Below, one piece after another: positions 1 through 9,900 of a DNA stretch of 64,000 bases. Numbering within the stretch: the stretch's first letter is position 1; each line of letters opens with the position of its first letter. The stretch spans positions 4,597,001 through 4,661,000 of the forward strand of contig NZ_CP023777.1 of the NCBI RefSeq assembly GCF_002557795.1, in the 5' to 3' direction. The stretch comes from Chitinophaga caeni. Its GTDB lineage: Bacteria; Bacteroidota; Bacteroidia; Chitinophagales; Chitinophagaceae. The notes beneath the pieces were generated by a model. It was given only the letters and a program-made list of their open reading frames with translations, was not told the origin of the DNA and searched no databases. A program made the translations under genes and the position numbers.

Positions 1-292
1 GGAATGGTAAATGGACATTCAATACTTCGTGGGCATCGAAAAATTTCCTGTCGAAAGTGGCGGCCACTAAGAATAAATCCCCTTTTTTAGAAGGTACATC
101 ACCGGTTGATTTCGACCTGGAAAATGCCGGCCTATCATTTGACTGAAACTGCAAATGTACACCGCGCCCGTTCGCTATAATAGTAGCATCATCTTTCCCT
201 GTTTGTTGTACATCCAGTTCTTGCATGAGGCTGATTATGCCGGGGTCGTGTATAGGTAGTCCCAAAAGTTGGGGAATAAGTTCTAGCTGCAT
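1..292 (-). CDS. Unknown protein, C-terminus beyond window
   Basis: An open frame on the minus strand starts at ATG 292-290 and stays open for 97 codons to the left edge, so the gene is truncated by the window. It begins MQLELIPQLLGLPIHDPG and later has ANGRGVHLQF and KGDLFLVAATFD. The pattern of a short LLGLP segment followed by a small beta-rich region weakly recalls small immunity-type proteins, but I do not recognise a family. A second frame just upstream (ATG 335, MVREQPFCWA then stop) ends at about the point where this frame opens, so the true N-terminus may have been lost to a frameshift. No signal peptide or membrane segment is visible. Confidence 0.5.
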   Translation of the reverse strand, partial: MQLELIPQLLGLPIHDPGIISLMQELDVQQTGKDDATIIANGRGVHLQFQSNDRPAFSRSKSTGDVPSKKGDLFLVAATFDRKFFDAHEVLNVHLPF

Positions 293-414
293 AGGCAGAT
301 GGTTAAGCCCAGCAAAAAGGTTGTTCTCTCACCATTTGCTGGTAGGTGTATTCGGTCAAAAGTTAATAATTATATTTAAATTAAACAAATAAATAATATA
401 TCAATTATTTCAAC

Positions 415-1110
415 CTATTGATTTTCAGCTATAAAATTATTAATTATTTTCAATAATACCATTGCGTTTAATTGTTCCAGCGGGTGCTTTAACCCCGGGA
501 TAACCGTAAAAGCGGATTTCAGCAGCGCCCTAGCTGCTGCTTCGGACTCCCCAACAGTTACCATCTTATCTAATTCACCGAGGTAAATATGCACGGGTAA
601 ATCCAACTGCCCTAAACCTGCATTGGTTAATATCGGGCGGTTCCCCAATTTCTCCATTAGGCTCCCGGTTTTCTCTAATAGCGATTCCCAGTTCTCCCCA
701 TGTAATTTAACCAGGTTGTCCATGAAACCCGGCGCTTTCGTCCTAATAGTTTCGGCGTTCAATTTTGCACGCTCCCCCGCGGCAGAACCCGGGTCCCATT
801 TAAACTTGGTTCCTAGGCAAATAACCCCGCCTAAAGTTCCCGGGGAAATCAATTCCGCGTACAATGCCACGTATCCTCCCATGCTATATCCAAATACAAG
901 GGGTTTCATCAATCCATTGTCATTAATAAATCCTAATAGTTGATTTGACAACAATTCGATACTTAACGATTCCGGCTGATCGACCTGTTTACCATGACCG
1001 GCAAAATCAAATGCATATACTTCGTATTCCTTACCAATAATCTTCAAATAGTCATGATACTGATCTTTTGATCCAAGGGCGCCATGAAGCAGGATGATAG
1101 GACTTGTCAT
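415..1110 (-). CDS. Alpha/beta hydrolase
   Basis: This 231-residue soluble protein has the alpha/beta-hydrolase layout. An N-terminal strand and oxyanion turn reads IILLHGALGSKDQ, the nucleophile elbow is GYSMGG (about residues 75-80), a late acid lies in YLGELDK (about 176-182), and the catalytic His is in LKHPLEQ (about 207-213). The family hydrolyses esters, thioesters or related bonds; the sequence does not show the substrate. There is no signal peptide, so it should be cytoplasmic. It stands alone: the flanking intergenic regions are AT-rich, and the next gene to the right is divergent. The start is the ATG directly before TSPIILLHG, as is typical of short esterase-like members. Confidence 0.85.
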   Translation of the reverse strand: MTSPIILLHGALGSKDQYHDYLKIIGKEYEVYAFDFAGHGKQVDQPESLSIELLSNQLLGFINDNGLMKPLVFGYSMGGYVALYAELISPGTLGGVICLGTKFKWDPGSAAGERAKLNAETIRTKAPGFMDNLVKLHGENWESLLEKTGSLMEKLGNRPILTNAGLGQLDLPVHIYLGELDKMVTVGESEAAARALLKSAFTVIPGLKHPLEQLNAMVLLKIINNFIAENQ

Positions 1111-1336
1111 ACAATTTAAATTTAATTACAATGATATAACAATATCCGCTCTCCGTTTAAAATTTATTTCTATCCTAAAACCCTTTATCCAACAAGCTTA
1201 CAGATACATTAAACAAAATTAAATACATAAAAATCAATCCAAATTATTACTGCCTACGTAATTGAACATATACCTCCTACAAGAATATAAAGTAAGATTC
1301 ATTAACTAGTAATTGTACATAATTAAATTCAAAATT

Positions 1337-2041
1337 ATGAGTGGAAACCTTTTGCCTAAAAATCCGGGCAAGCAAAACGAAACCTTCGTTCCCCCTAATG
1401 TTTCAAGGCGCCATTTCCTAGCATATGCAGGCGTCTTCGGTGGATTAACAACAGTGGCCCTGGCTTGTAGTGATGATGATAACGACAATGGTAGTGGTGG
1501 CGTAAGTTTAGGCACGGGCGATGTTGCCATCCTCAATTACGCGTATGCTTTGGAACAATTGGAAGCTGCATTTTACACGCAAGTTGTGGCCAGCCCATTT
1601 TCCGGGATTACAGATGGCGAGTTAGCCTTGTTGACCGACATCCGCGATCACGAAATCGCGCATCGAGAATTTTTTAAACTGGCCTTAAGTAGTAATGCGA
1701 TCCCGGCGCTGAGCGTGAATTTCAGCACCATAGATTTTACAAAACGCGATTCTGTTTTGGCTACGGCAAAGGCTTTTGAAGATTTGGGCGTATCGGCATA
1801 TAACGGCGCCGGCCGTTATATTCAAACGGCGGACTACCTAGTTATAGCAGGTAAAATCGTTTCTGTTGAAGCGAGGCATGCGGCCTACGTTCGCGATCTA
1901 ATCAGCAACGGGAGCTTCGCCGGTAATGATGTAGTAGCAATGGATACCGGGCTTGACCTGAGCCGGAAACCGAAAGAGGTACTTTCCATTGCATCAGCTT
2001 ACATCAATACCAAGATCAATGCCGGCGGCTTGCCTTCTTAA
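1337..2041 (+). CDS. Ferritin-like domain protein (Tat/lipoprotein-type export)
   Basis: The protein has 234 residues from ATG 1337; a TTG 24 bases upstream is less likely. The N-terminus carries a twin-arginine-like signal, SRRHFLAYAGVFGG, followed by a hydrophobic stretch ending in ALACSDDDND, so it may be a Tat-exported lipoprotein. The mature part matches the ferritin-like four-helix family (PF13668 type): ALEQLEAAFY in the first helix, IRDHEIAHREFF in the second, AFEDLGVSAYNGA in the third and VSVEARHAAYVRD in the last. These supply the Glu/His residues expected of a di-metal site. The next gene, 27 bases downstream, is a paralogue and probably shares the transcript. Function in the periplasm is unproven; metal or redox protection is the usual guess. 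Confidence 0.85.
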   Translation: MSGNLLPKNPGKQNETFVPPNVSRRHFLAYAGVFGGLTTVALACSDDDNDNGSGGVSLGTGDVAILNYAYALEQLEAAFYTQVVASPFSGITDGELALLTDIRDHEIAHREFFKLALSSNAIPALSVNFSTIDFTKRDSVLATAKAFEDLGVSAYNGAGRYIQTADYLVIAGKIVSVEARHAAYVRDLISNGSFAGNDVVAMDTGLDLSRKPKEVLSIASAYINTKINAGGLPS

Positions 2042-2068
2042 TCACATTACCCACAAAATCTTTACGCG

Positions 2069-2920
2069 ATGAACTTTCAAAATATTTTTAATCAGATTGA
2101 ACAAGTAGATCCCGAGTTTTATGCCCGCACCGATACCCGGCGCGAATCACTTAAAAAGTTTGCAGGCATCGGGAAGAAATTAGCTCTTACAGCTATTCCC
2201 TTCGCATTGGGATCTCTATTCAAAAAAGCATATGGCACACCGCCATCTTCCAACGTGGTGCTTGATGTGCTCAACTACGCGTTAACCTTGGAATACCTGG
2301 AGGCAGAGTTTTATGCTAATTCGTTAACGGCGCTGCCAGGTATGGGCGCCCCAACAGCTGCACAAAATGCGATCAAGGTAATTGCTGATCACGAAGCAGC
2401 GCATGTTACCCTGCTGAAAAATGTTATCAACAGCCTGGGAAGTACTCCCGTTCCAAAACCTACATTCGATTTTACCGCGGGCGGGGCTTTCAATGACGTA
2501 TATACGAATTATGACCTATTTTTAGCGGTAGCGCAAACATTCGAGGACACCGGGGTTAGGGCCTACAAGGGCAGGGCCGCTGAAATTGTTGGGGGCGGTG
2601 ATATACTGGAAGCCGCTTTGAATATCCATTCCGTGGAAGCAAGGCACGCTTCCCATATCCGCCAAATGCGCAGGGCCAGGAGTTCCGATACCAGCATTAA
2701 CATCAAACCATGGATCACGTTGAATGAAACAGCCGGCATCGGTAGCGCCGTGCAAGCAAGTTATAACGGGGAAGAGAACGTGGTGCAAGCAACAGTTAAT
2801 ATAGCGAACCTACCGAGTGTTTCCGGAACGATCGGCATGACTGCCGCTTCAGAGTCATTTGACGAGGGATTGACGAAAGACCAAGTACTGGCCATCGTTG
2901 CTCCTTTTATTGTCGGGTAA
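2069..2920 (+). CDS. Ferritin-like domain protein, second of pair
   Basis: This 283-residue paralogue follows the first ferritin-like gene by 27 bases. After a short N-terminal region there is a twin-arginine-like motif, DTRRESLKKFAG (about residues 22-33), then a hydrophobic segment ending near AYGTPP, which suggests Tat export without a lipid anchor. Ferritin-like helices follow, with LEYLEAEFYANS, IADHEAAHVTLL, FEDTGVRAYKGRA and HSVEARHASHIR giving the repeated Glu and ExxH residues of a di-iron-type site. A C-terminal extension of roughly 70 residues has no counterpart in the upstream gene. Such tandem pairs are common in Bacteroidota; their physiological role is not settled. Co-transcription is inferred from the spacing. 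Confidence 0.83.
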   Translation: MNFQNIFNQIEQVDPEFYARTDTRRESLKKFAGIGKKLALTAIPFALGSLFKKAYGTPPSSNVVLDVLNYALTLEYLEAEFYANSLTALPGMGAPTAAQNAIKVIADHEAAHVTLLKNVINSLGSTPVPKPTFDFTAGGAFNDVYTNYDLFLAVAQTFEDTGVRAYKGRAAEIVGGGDILEAALNIHSVEARHASHIRQMRRARSSDTSINIKPWITLNETAGIGSAVQASYNGEENVVQATVNIANLPSVSGTIGMTAASESFDEGLTKDQVLAIVAPFIVG

Positions 2921-2966
2921 TTAATTGCTAAACATTATAAAACATGGATGTTACGGTGCGTATGAG

Positions 2967-2988
2967 GAGCCAAGGTTAGCCTTGGCTC
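2967..2988. terminator. Hairpin between convergent genes
   Basis: A perfect 9-bp stem, GAGCCAAGG / CCTTGGCTC, with a 4-base loop lies between the ferritin-like gene and the convergent GH26 gene. There is no strong T-run on either side, so it is a plausible but not textbook bidirectional terminator. Confidence 0.5.
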
Positions 2989-3017
2989 TACGTGATTTAA
3001 CAGGTTAAATAACTATG

Positions 3018-4136
3018 TTATTGATACAAACCTTCTTTCAGTGCGTCCGTCGATAAATACACACCGGGCTTCTCACAAAAACTTTTAAAATCACCGGCGG
3101 ACACATCTCCCTTGAATGGCACGTAATAATGCATATTCTTCTCATGGGGCCGCCATCCGGCATTCCTCCAAAGCAGTATGTATGATAACGGAATATCCTT
3201 GATGGCAGGCCAAAGAGAATGCGTCCACCATTTTTCATACGGGATCCGCTCGTAACCTGTTTCTGCCAAGGCCAGCAATTTCTGTTTCCGGCTTGCAAGC
3301 TCGTAAACTTCTTGTAAATTTTTATGTACAGACTTGGTAAAGCTGTCATCCTTGGAAGGATCAACATATTGATATGCATCGAAGCTCAAGACATCAACAT
3401 AAGCATCGCCGGGATAACGTTCTAAAAAGGATTCTTTGTTTGGAGTTTGCGATGTATTGTAAACATAAATTAAATGATGTAGTTGCTTTACATCTCTCAA
3501 GTACATTACTGTAAACCGGAACAACTCCTTAAATTCCTCCGCGCCGGAAGATTTTGTTCCCCACCAAAACCAATCCCCTGTCAGTTCATGGAATGGCCGG
3601 AATAATACCGGTATATACTCACCATCGTTATTTTTTAAGGACTCTAAGAACGTAGCGATTTTATCTAACCAGGTAATAAATTTTTCATGGTAAGCACCGC
3701 CGGGTAAGATAGACTTCACCGTACCCGGAGCCGTATTCCAAGCCGAAGAATCATTCACTGGATTATTACCATGCCAAGAAATGGTATTGACCCCTCCCCT
3801 GTTATATGTTTCCAGGATATATGCCCGCATTTTTTCAAACGGTACACTATCCAAGTTTACTGCACTACCATTTTCAATATGCCCAAGATCCCAACCCAAA
3901 ACCGCCGGATAATCACCCGCAAGCTCTTTCATATCGCATTTCCCATCTACGTATTTCCAATTTACGCCGTAGGCGAGTGCATCTTGCTGTCCTAGTAAGA
4001 CAGCTTTACCTGATAATTTAAACAAGTTCCGGTATAAATTCTTCGTTTGCCGCGTCGCAGCCCCATCGATTAGTTGCTGGGCCAATGCAAAATGTGCTAT
4101 TAATATCGTGAAAATACAAGTAATCAGTTTCTTCAT
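3018..4136 (-). CDS. GH26 beta-mannanase
   Basis: This 372-residue secreted enzyme has a signal peptide (about residues 1-19, ending FALAQ) and a full GH26 (beta/alpha)8 domain. The acid/base Glu184 is in FRPFHELTGDWFWWG and the nucleophile Glu292 in LALAETGYE, both in the order typical of clan GH-A mannanases. The conserved GWDLGHIENG and SWHGNNPVND loops are also present. The family hydrolyses beta-1,4-mannosidic bonds in mannan, glucomannan or galactomannan. There is no lipobox, so it may act in the periplasm or be released. It is the last gene of the SusC-SusD-SGBP-GH26 set on this strand, with a hairpin terminator between it and the SGBP gene. It is the only enzyme in the locus. Confidence 0.93.
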   Translation of the reverse strand: MKKLITCIFTILIAHFALAQQLIDGAATRQTKNLYRNLFKLSGKAVLLGQQDALAYGVNWKYVDGKCDMKELAGDYPAVLGWDLGHIENGSAVNLDSVPFEKMRAYILETYNRGGVNTISWHGNNPVNDSSAWNTAPGTVKSILPGGAYHEKFITWLDKIATFLESLKNNDGEYIPVLFRPFHELTGDWFWWGTKSSGAEEFKELFRFTVMYLRDVKQLHHLIYVYNTSQTPNKESFLERYPGDAYVDVLSFDAYQYVDPSKDDSFTKSVHKNLQEVYELASRKQKLLALAETGYERIPYEKWWTHSLWPAIKDIPLSYILLWRNAGWRPHEKNMHYYVPFKGDVSAGDFKSFCEKPGVYLSTDALKEGLYQ

Positions 4137-4243
4137 AATACCGGTATAATTAAAGTTTATATTAAATGTGGAAAAGGTTTCAAATGCAGGCCCCGGCCGT
4201 TTTCATTACGCTATCAAGGTATAAATAGTAATCAATATACTAA

Positions 4244-4281
4244 AATCACCATTGCCAGGAAAATTCGTAGCAATGGTGATT
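4244..4281 (-). terminator. Terminator-like hairpin after the surface glycan-binding gene
   Basis: A perfect 12-bp inverted repeat, AATCACCATTGC / GCAATGGTGATT, with a 14-base loop lies 18 bases past the stop of the IPT lipoprotein gene. On the minus strand it is followed by TTTTAG. It would end or attenuate transcription before the GH26 gene, which could lower enzyme expression relative to the binding proteins. Confidence 0.6.
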
Positions 4282-4298
4282 CGAATGGTAACAAAAAC

Positions 4299-5336
4299 TT
4301 AGATCAATCCTATATCATCCACGTATATTTTGGTGGTAGCATTTCCTTCAAACTCCTGGATAACTATTTCCTGTAAAGTAGCGGGACTTCCGACAGCGTT
4401 TAACGGGATTGTCAGATCTTGCCATTCGCCTTCATTAACCATAAATTCGTACCCGCCATCATAGTTGCCGTTTACTACAAGTTTAACTTTCCGATTGCCG
4501 CCGCCGATAGCACCATACACAGATAATTTTATAGCTGCATATTCTGATAAATTGATTTCAGCGCCGCTATACCCAGTTTGGAAACCACTCCAAGCGCCGG
4601 TGTATTCAATCTTAATTGAGGATGCCCCACGTTTTACAACTTCAGCGCTATTCCAGGTGGTAATATTTCCCCAACCACCTTTCCACCAACTTCCCGCCAG
4701 GTCATCATCGTAAACAACGTATTTAAATCCGAATGCCGCCGCCGAAGTAGCCACACCGCCGGGTGTAAATACATGGATAAATGCCTGTACGATTCCCGCC
4801 GGCACCTTGACCTTTATTTCAGTTGAGCTACTGCTTACTACCTCGGCCTCGGTGCTGTCGAACATCACTCTTTCCAAACCATCGAATACTTCACCTGTTA
4901 TTGTAACGATATCACCTTCACCCGCAGCTTTCGGATCGAAATTGTCAATTTCAGGTCCGGGTTGTTGTATTTTAAAATCAATATCGGCCGTACCGAACAT
5001 TGTTTCCACCGTTATCTTATCGGGTTGATCCTTCCAAGGCGCATCTTTCGGAACGGTTACGATGATATTATTATCAGTAATTAATGTTGGGTTCAGGTAA
5101 GCAGCAACTCCGTTGAATGAAACTTTTACGGTTGTGCCTAGATTCTGACCGATGATCGCGTACATATTGCTGGTATAACCCAGGCTTGTTGTTGAATCTT
5201 TGGCTATCAATCGAACCCTTTCCAAGATCGGTGGACCGGGATTATCATCTTTTTCGCAAGATGTTCCGAAACATATCCATAGGCAGCATAAGCTAAGGAT
5301 TATGGTCGCTGTATGTAAATGAATAATTCTTTTCAT
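4299..5336 (-). CDS. IPT/TIG-domain surface glycan-binding lipoprotein
   Basis: The protein has 345 residues with a lipoprotein signal (GTSCEKDDNPGPP, lipobox Cys near residue 27) followed by an acidic stretch of the sort linked to surface export in Bacteroidota. Two immunoglobulin-like IPT/TIG units follow (about residues 35-120 and 125-205, with the IPT-type phrase ITGEVFDGLERVMFDS). A C-terminal beta-sandwich (about 210-345; WWKGGWGNITTWN, KLVVNGNYDGGYEF, KIYVDDIGLI) resembles a carbohydrate-binding module. This architecture is that of surface glycan-binding proteins encoded beside SusCD pairs. It should capture mannan at the cell surface. It sits 23 bases after susD, so one transcript is likely. 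Confidence 0.85.
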   Translation of the reverse strand: MKRIIHLHTATIILSLCCLWICFGTSCEKDDNPGPPILERVRLIAKDSTTSLGYTSNMYAIIGQNLGTTVKVSFNGVAAYLNPTLITDNNIIVTVPKDAPWKDQPDKITVETMFGTADIDFKIQQPGPEIDNFDPKAAGEGDIVTITGEVFDGLERVMFDSTEAEVVSSSSTEIKVKVPAGIVQAFIHVFTPGGVATSAAAFGFKYVVYDDDLAGSWWKGGWGNITTWNSAEVVKRGASSIKIEYTGAWSGFQTGYSGAEINLSEYAAIKLSVYGAIGGGNRKVKLVVNGNYDGGYEFMVNEGEWQDLTIPLNAVGSPATLQEIVIQEFEGNATTKIYVDDIGLI

Positions 5337-5359
5337 AACAATAATTTGATTTTGCCAGG

Positions 5360-6931
5360 TTAAAACTCGTAAGGTACCGGGGCTTCCATGAATTTTGGAT
5401 TCTTCGCAACTTCACTGGTCGGGATCGGGAACAGGAATTTATCTTCCGTCATGTTGATGTGCGCGGAATATATTTCCGGTGGGTTATCATTACTATAGGT
5501 TCCCCTTTCCTGGTTATTCATGATATTAATTGCCTTCGCGCGATTAATTCGTCCCAGGTCGAACCAATAATCACCTTCGATAGCAAATTCAACCCTTCTT
5601 TCCCGGAGTATATCATCCTGGGTGATGTTCGGCTTATCTCCAAGCCCCGCACGGCGACGAATTTTGTTGAAGGATGCCAAGGCCGCGGGATCACTGGTAC
5701 TTTCTTGATCTGCCAAGATCGACTCGGCATGGACCAGGTATACTTCTGCCATCCGCATGAGGTAAGTATTATTGGCCGTTTTCTGCATGGCGCCAATCCC
5801 ACCGTTATCGGCAGGCGTTCCCACGACGTATTTCTTGATCGCCGCACGCGTGCCTTGCGCGTTTGCATCTTCTGGTACGGTAAACCCTCCGGCAGCCTGG
5901 TTTATTTCCGGGTAGAAATCACCGGGAAGCATAATCGTAGATTTCCTGCGGATATCACCCGGTTCAAAAGCCCTTTGCAAATCTATAGTTGGACCTAAAA
6001 CAGCCCAGCCATCGCCGGTTCCGGTAATCGTGGAATTTAATGCGAAAGATGCTTGTACCGCGTTCTGTACACCGTATTTAACCAGGTCCACTGTCCATTG
6101 AAGCGCAACGATCGATTCTTCATTATTATTATTCTTGGTGCGGAATAAACCGTCAAAATCAGTACCCGGTACTTCCAGCCCGTAAAGTTTAAATTCGCCT
6201 GAATTAATAACCAATTCCGACTTCTCCCTTGCCTTCGGATAGTCTTTCAAGTAAAGGTAAATTTTGGCCAACATTGCCGAAGCGCTGCCACTTGATACAT
6301 GCGTATTATTGGCATAGGTGGAAGTCCTCAATTTCGAATAGCAATTTGCTTCCGCGAATGTAAAATCATTGATGATGAATTGATATACATCTTCAACCCG
6401 GTGCCTTGGCAACAAGGGATCGTACACATGCTCAAAATTATTTTCAATTATGGGCACCGCACCAAATAACCGCACCAGGAAAAAGTAAGCCATCCCCCTC
6501 ATGAAATGCGCTTCCCCGAGGGCATTGTTAACTACCGTTTGTGAAATAGACGGATCCACGTACTTCGGCAGGTTTACAAGCAACATATTACTTTGCGCTA
6601 CAACAGAATATAATGATTCCCAAGCGCTGTATAAAAGCTGGTTGTCGCCGGTGACGGTAAGATCGCTAAAATTAACAACATCCCCCGACCAGCTCCTGCC
6701 ATTACCGCCCGACAGTTCTGTAATGGCCCAGAAAGCTTTCGTATTAAAGTTAAACCAAGGCAAGCCGTACAAGATGTTGGTGCTAGCAACGACTTGTTCT
6801 TCCGTTTTATAAAAATTAGCCGTCACGATTTGATCTTCCGGCGGTTTGTTCAAGAAATCCTTGCTACAATTTGTCAGGAGCAAGATGGCCGATAAGCCGG
6901 CAATTTTTAATGAATTATAATAAAGTTTCAT
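5360..6931 (-). CDS. SusD/RagB-family nutrient-binding lipoprotein
   Basis: The protein has 523 residues from ATG 6931; an upstream TTG gives three more. The lipobox is LLLTNCSKDFLNKPP, followed by the SusD-type opening in which LNKPPEDQI precedes TPR-like helices. Family landmarks include EAHFMRGMAYFFLVRLFGAVP (first half), the RMAEVYLVHAE helix, and a C-terminal block with RERRVEFAIEGDYWFDLGR. SusD proteins bind the glycan and form the lid over the SusC transporter. The gene lies 26 bases after susC and directly before the IPT lipoprotein gene, which fixes its role in the mannan locus. Confidence 0.95.
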   Translation of the reverse strand: MKLYYNSLKIAGLSAILLLTNCSKDFLNKPPEDQIVTANFYKTEEQVVASTNILYGLPWFNFNTKAFWAITELSGGNGRSWSGDVVNFSDLTVTGDNQLLYSAWESLYSVVAQSNMLLVNLPKYVDPSISQTVVNNALGEAHFMRGMAYFFLVRLFGAVPIIENNFEHVYDPLLPRHRVEDVYQFIINDFTFAEANCYSKLRTSTYANNTHVSSGSASAMLAKIYLYLKDYPKAREKSELVINSGEFKLYGLEVPGTDFDGLFRTKNNNNEESIVALQWTVDLVKYGVQNAVQASFALNSTITGTGDGWAVLGPTIDLQRAFEPGDIRRKSTIMLPGDFYPEINQAAGGFTVPEDANAQGTRAAIKKYVVGTPADNGGIGAMQKTANNTYLMRMAEVYLVHAESILADQESTSDPAALASFNKIRRRAGLGDKPNITQDDILRERRVEFAIEGDYWFDLGRINRAKAINIMNNQERGTYSNDNPPEIYSAHINMTEDKFLFPIPTSEVAKNPKFMEAPVPYEF

Positions 6932-6957
6932 GGTCTGCAAATTTTCTGGTGGACGAA

Positions 6958-9900
6958 TTAAAATTCCGCGTTTAAGCCGAACGTAATTACGCGCGGTGTT
7001 GGATACCTACCGTTATCAATACCCAATTGCAAGGCATCCCCGTTATAGGCGCCTACTTCGGGATCGTATCCACTATATTTCGTGAAAGTGTAAAGGTTTT
7101 GCACGCTCGCGAAAGCCTTCAGCCTCGTGAGATGCAAGCGGCGTAATAAAGCGGGATTAAAATTATATCCTAAATTCACCGTTTGTATCCTCAGATATGA
7201 TCCATCTTCCATGAAGCGATCACTCAGGAAAAGGTTCGGGTTATCATCTCCCCTCCTGGCTCGCGGGATATCAGTATCCGTATTATCAGCGCGGTAAAAA
7301 TCTGCTACATCCGCAAATTGGTTCGTGTATAACCTTTGTAATCCACCGGCAGATACTTTCGTTAAATTCAAGATTTTATTCCCGTAAGAACCTTGTAAGA
7401 AGATATTTAAATCGATGTTTTTATATGAAAACGTATTATTAAAACCGAAAGTGAATTTCGGATGCGGGGAGCCGATAAATGTCCTATCCAGCTCATTTAC
7501 TTCTCCATCTCCATTTACATCTACATACTTTACGTCACCGAGCCAAGTTTCACCGTTGGCTTCGCCAAAATCGGCACCGAATTGCCTCGGTTGATCATGT
7601 ATGCTAGCGGCATCTTTGAATATTCCATCAGCCTTATAGCCATAGAACAAACCCATCGATTGCCCCTCGATCGTCCTGGTTAATGGAAATGACAAGAAGC
7701 CTGAAGTCAATGTTTTAGTTATATCAAAATCCTTTAAATATAATTCCTGTACATTGTTTTTATATTGGGAGAATGTTAAGGTACTCGACCAGTTAAAATC
7801 TTTCCCGGGCATCGTTTTGTAAGTCAGCGTAACATCGATACCCTGATTATGCATCTTACCCAAATTGACATAAGGCGGGGCAACACCACCATTATAATCG
7901 GGCGCTCCCGTTAAATAAGTTGGCAATGGCAATTGGTATAAGAAATCCTTCGAGATTTTACTATACCATTCCACCGTTGCAAACAATCTTTCGTTCAGTA
8001 CACTGAAATCGATACCGATATTGGTCTGTGTTGCAGACTCCCATTTTAGATCCGGGTTGGGGAAACGCGCCGTTCTGAAACCCGTACCCATACCGGTTGG
8101 CTCCGCGGCCAAGGAAGAACCGTAAAGGAATCCCGCGATATCTTGGTTTCCAACAACGCCCCAACCAGCTTTTAGGCGAATGTTGTTCACTACCTTGTTG
8201 ATTTGTTGCATAAAAGGTTCATTGTACAACTTCCAAGATGCCGCGAAAGCCGGGAAATAGCCCCACTGATTTTTAGCGATCTGGTCGTACTTTGAAGAAC
8301 CATCTGCCCGCATCGTAGCAGTTAAACCGTAACGGTTATTGAAATCATATAAAACCCTGCCGTAAAAAGACTGTTGCGATCCGCTACCCTTGTAGCCACC
8401 ATTCGAAGCACCGTCAACGCTACCTGCATCGATCGCGTAAATATCATTTGTATAAAATCCCTGTCGCATCGCGGAAATGCCTTCCCAGCTAGACTCCATC
8501 GCCTCGTGTCCGACCATGGCAGTAATGGAATGTTTATCAAAAACATGATGATAAGTCAAATAATTCCTTACAGACCAAAAGATACTGTTGTTCCTTCCTT
8601 CGTATAAGGTAGCGCTCTTATTTTCGAAACGGCCCCATTTGTATGTCGGCTTAAAGATAGTATTACCCGCGAAGTTAAAATCCCCGCTTAATTCAGATCG
8701 GAATGATACATCCTTGGAGAAGGTAAAGTCGGCGTAAATATTTCCCAATATTTTATTCCGCGTTACCCAGTTCTTAACACTTAAAGCCTTGGCCACCGGG
8801 TTTTCATTCCCTTCGCCATCATCTTTTCCCGCTTCCGGCCCGGCAAATGTTCCATCCATATTGTACACGGCAATATCCGGCGCCTGCTGTAGTGCCAGGC
8901 TAACGATACCTTCCTTCAGATCGTTTACCGTGATATTTTCCTTGGTACGGCTGGCCGTAATATTGGTCCCCACTTTCAACCAGCGGTTTACCTGTCCATC
9001 CACGTTGGCCCGTACCGAGTACCTTTTGAAGTATGAACCGATTACGATACCATCTTGATCCATGAAGCCCCCGGATAAATAATAGTTAACACCATCTTTA
9101 CCACCTGAAAAGGAAAGGCTGTGGTTCTGCATGGCGGCATCCTGGAAAATTTCCCTTTGCCAATCTGTTCCTTTACCTAATAAACTGATGTCAGCAAACT
9201 CTTGCCTGGGCTCTACTCCGTAAGCAGTAGCCAATTCGTTTTCAAGGGTAGCATATTGGCGCAAGTTCATTACATCCAAGTATTTGGAAGGTTGTTGAAT
9301 ACCGTAATAGCCGTCGTAATTAAGTCGCCCGGTGCCATTCTTTCCTTTCTTGGTAGTGATGATTACGACACCGTTTGAAGCGCGTGAACCGAAGATGGCA
9401 GTAGCCGAGGCATCTTTTAATATATCAATTGATAGTATATCATTGGGGTTTAAGGCGGCTAATGGACTCAAGGCTGTTTGTCCGCCACCGGATAAAGATT
9501 GTGGGCCGGAAACAACGGATCTACCGCTGCTGCTTGCATTCCTGCCATCGCCACTTATCTGCACACCATCAATAACATATAGCGGTTCATTGCTCATGGT
9601 AAGCGACGTAACGCCGCGGATCCTAACGGAGGTTAAGCTTCCGGGTTGACCGCTGTTTTGGGTAACCATCACCCCCGCGGCTTTTCCTTGTAGCATTTGA
9701 TCGATACTGCTTTGGGCCAAGTTCTCGATATCTTTAGCCTTAACGGAAGAAACGGAACCGTTTACATCCTGCCTATTTTGGGAACCGTAACCGATCACGA
9801 CTACATCACCGAGGTTCCTGGCAGCAGTTTTCAGGATGATATCGAAATGGGTTTTCTGACCGATAGGTTCTTCCGAGGTTTCCAATCCGATAAAAGAGAA

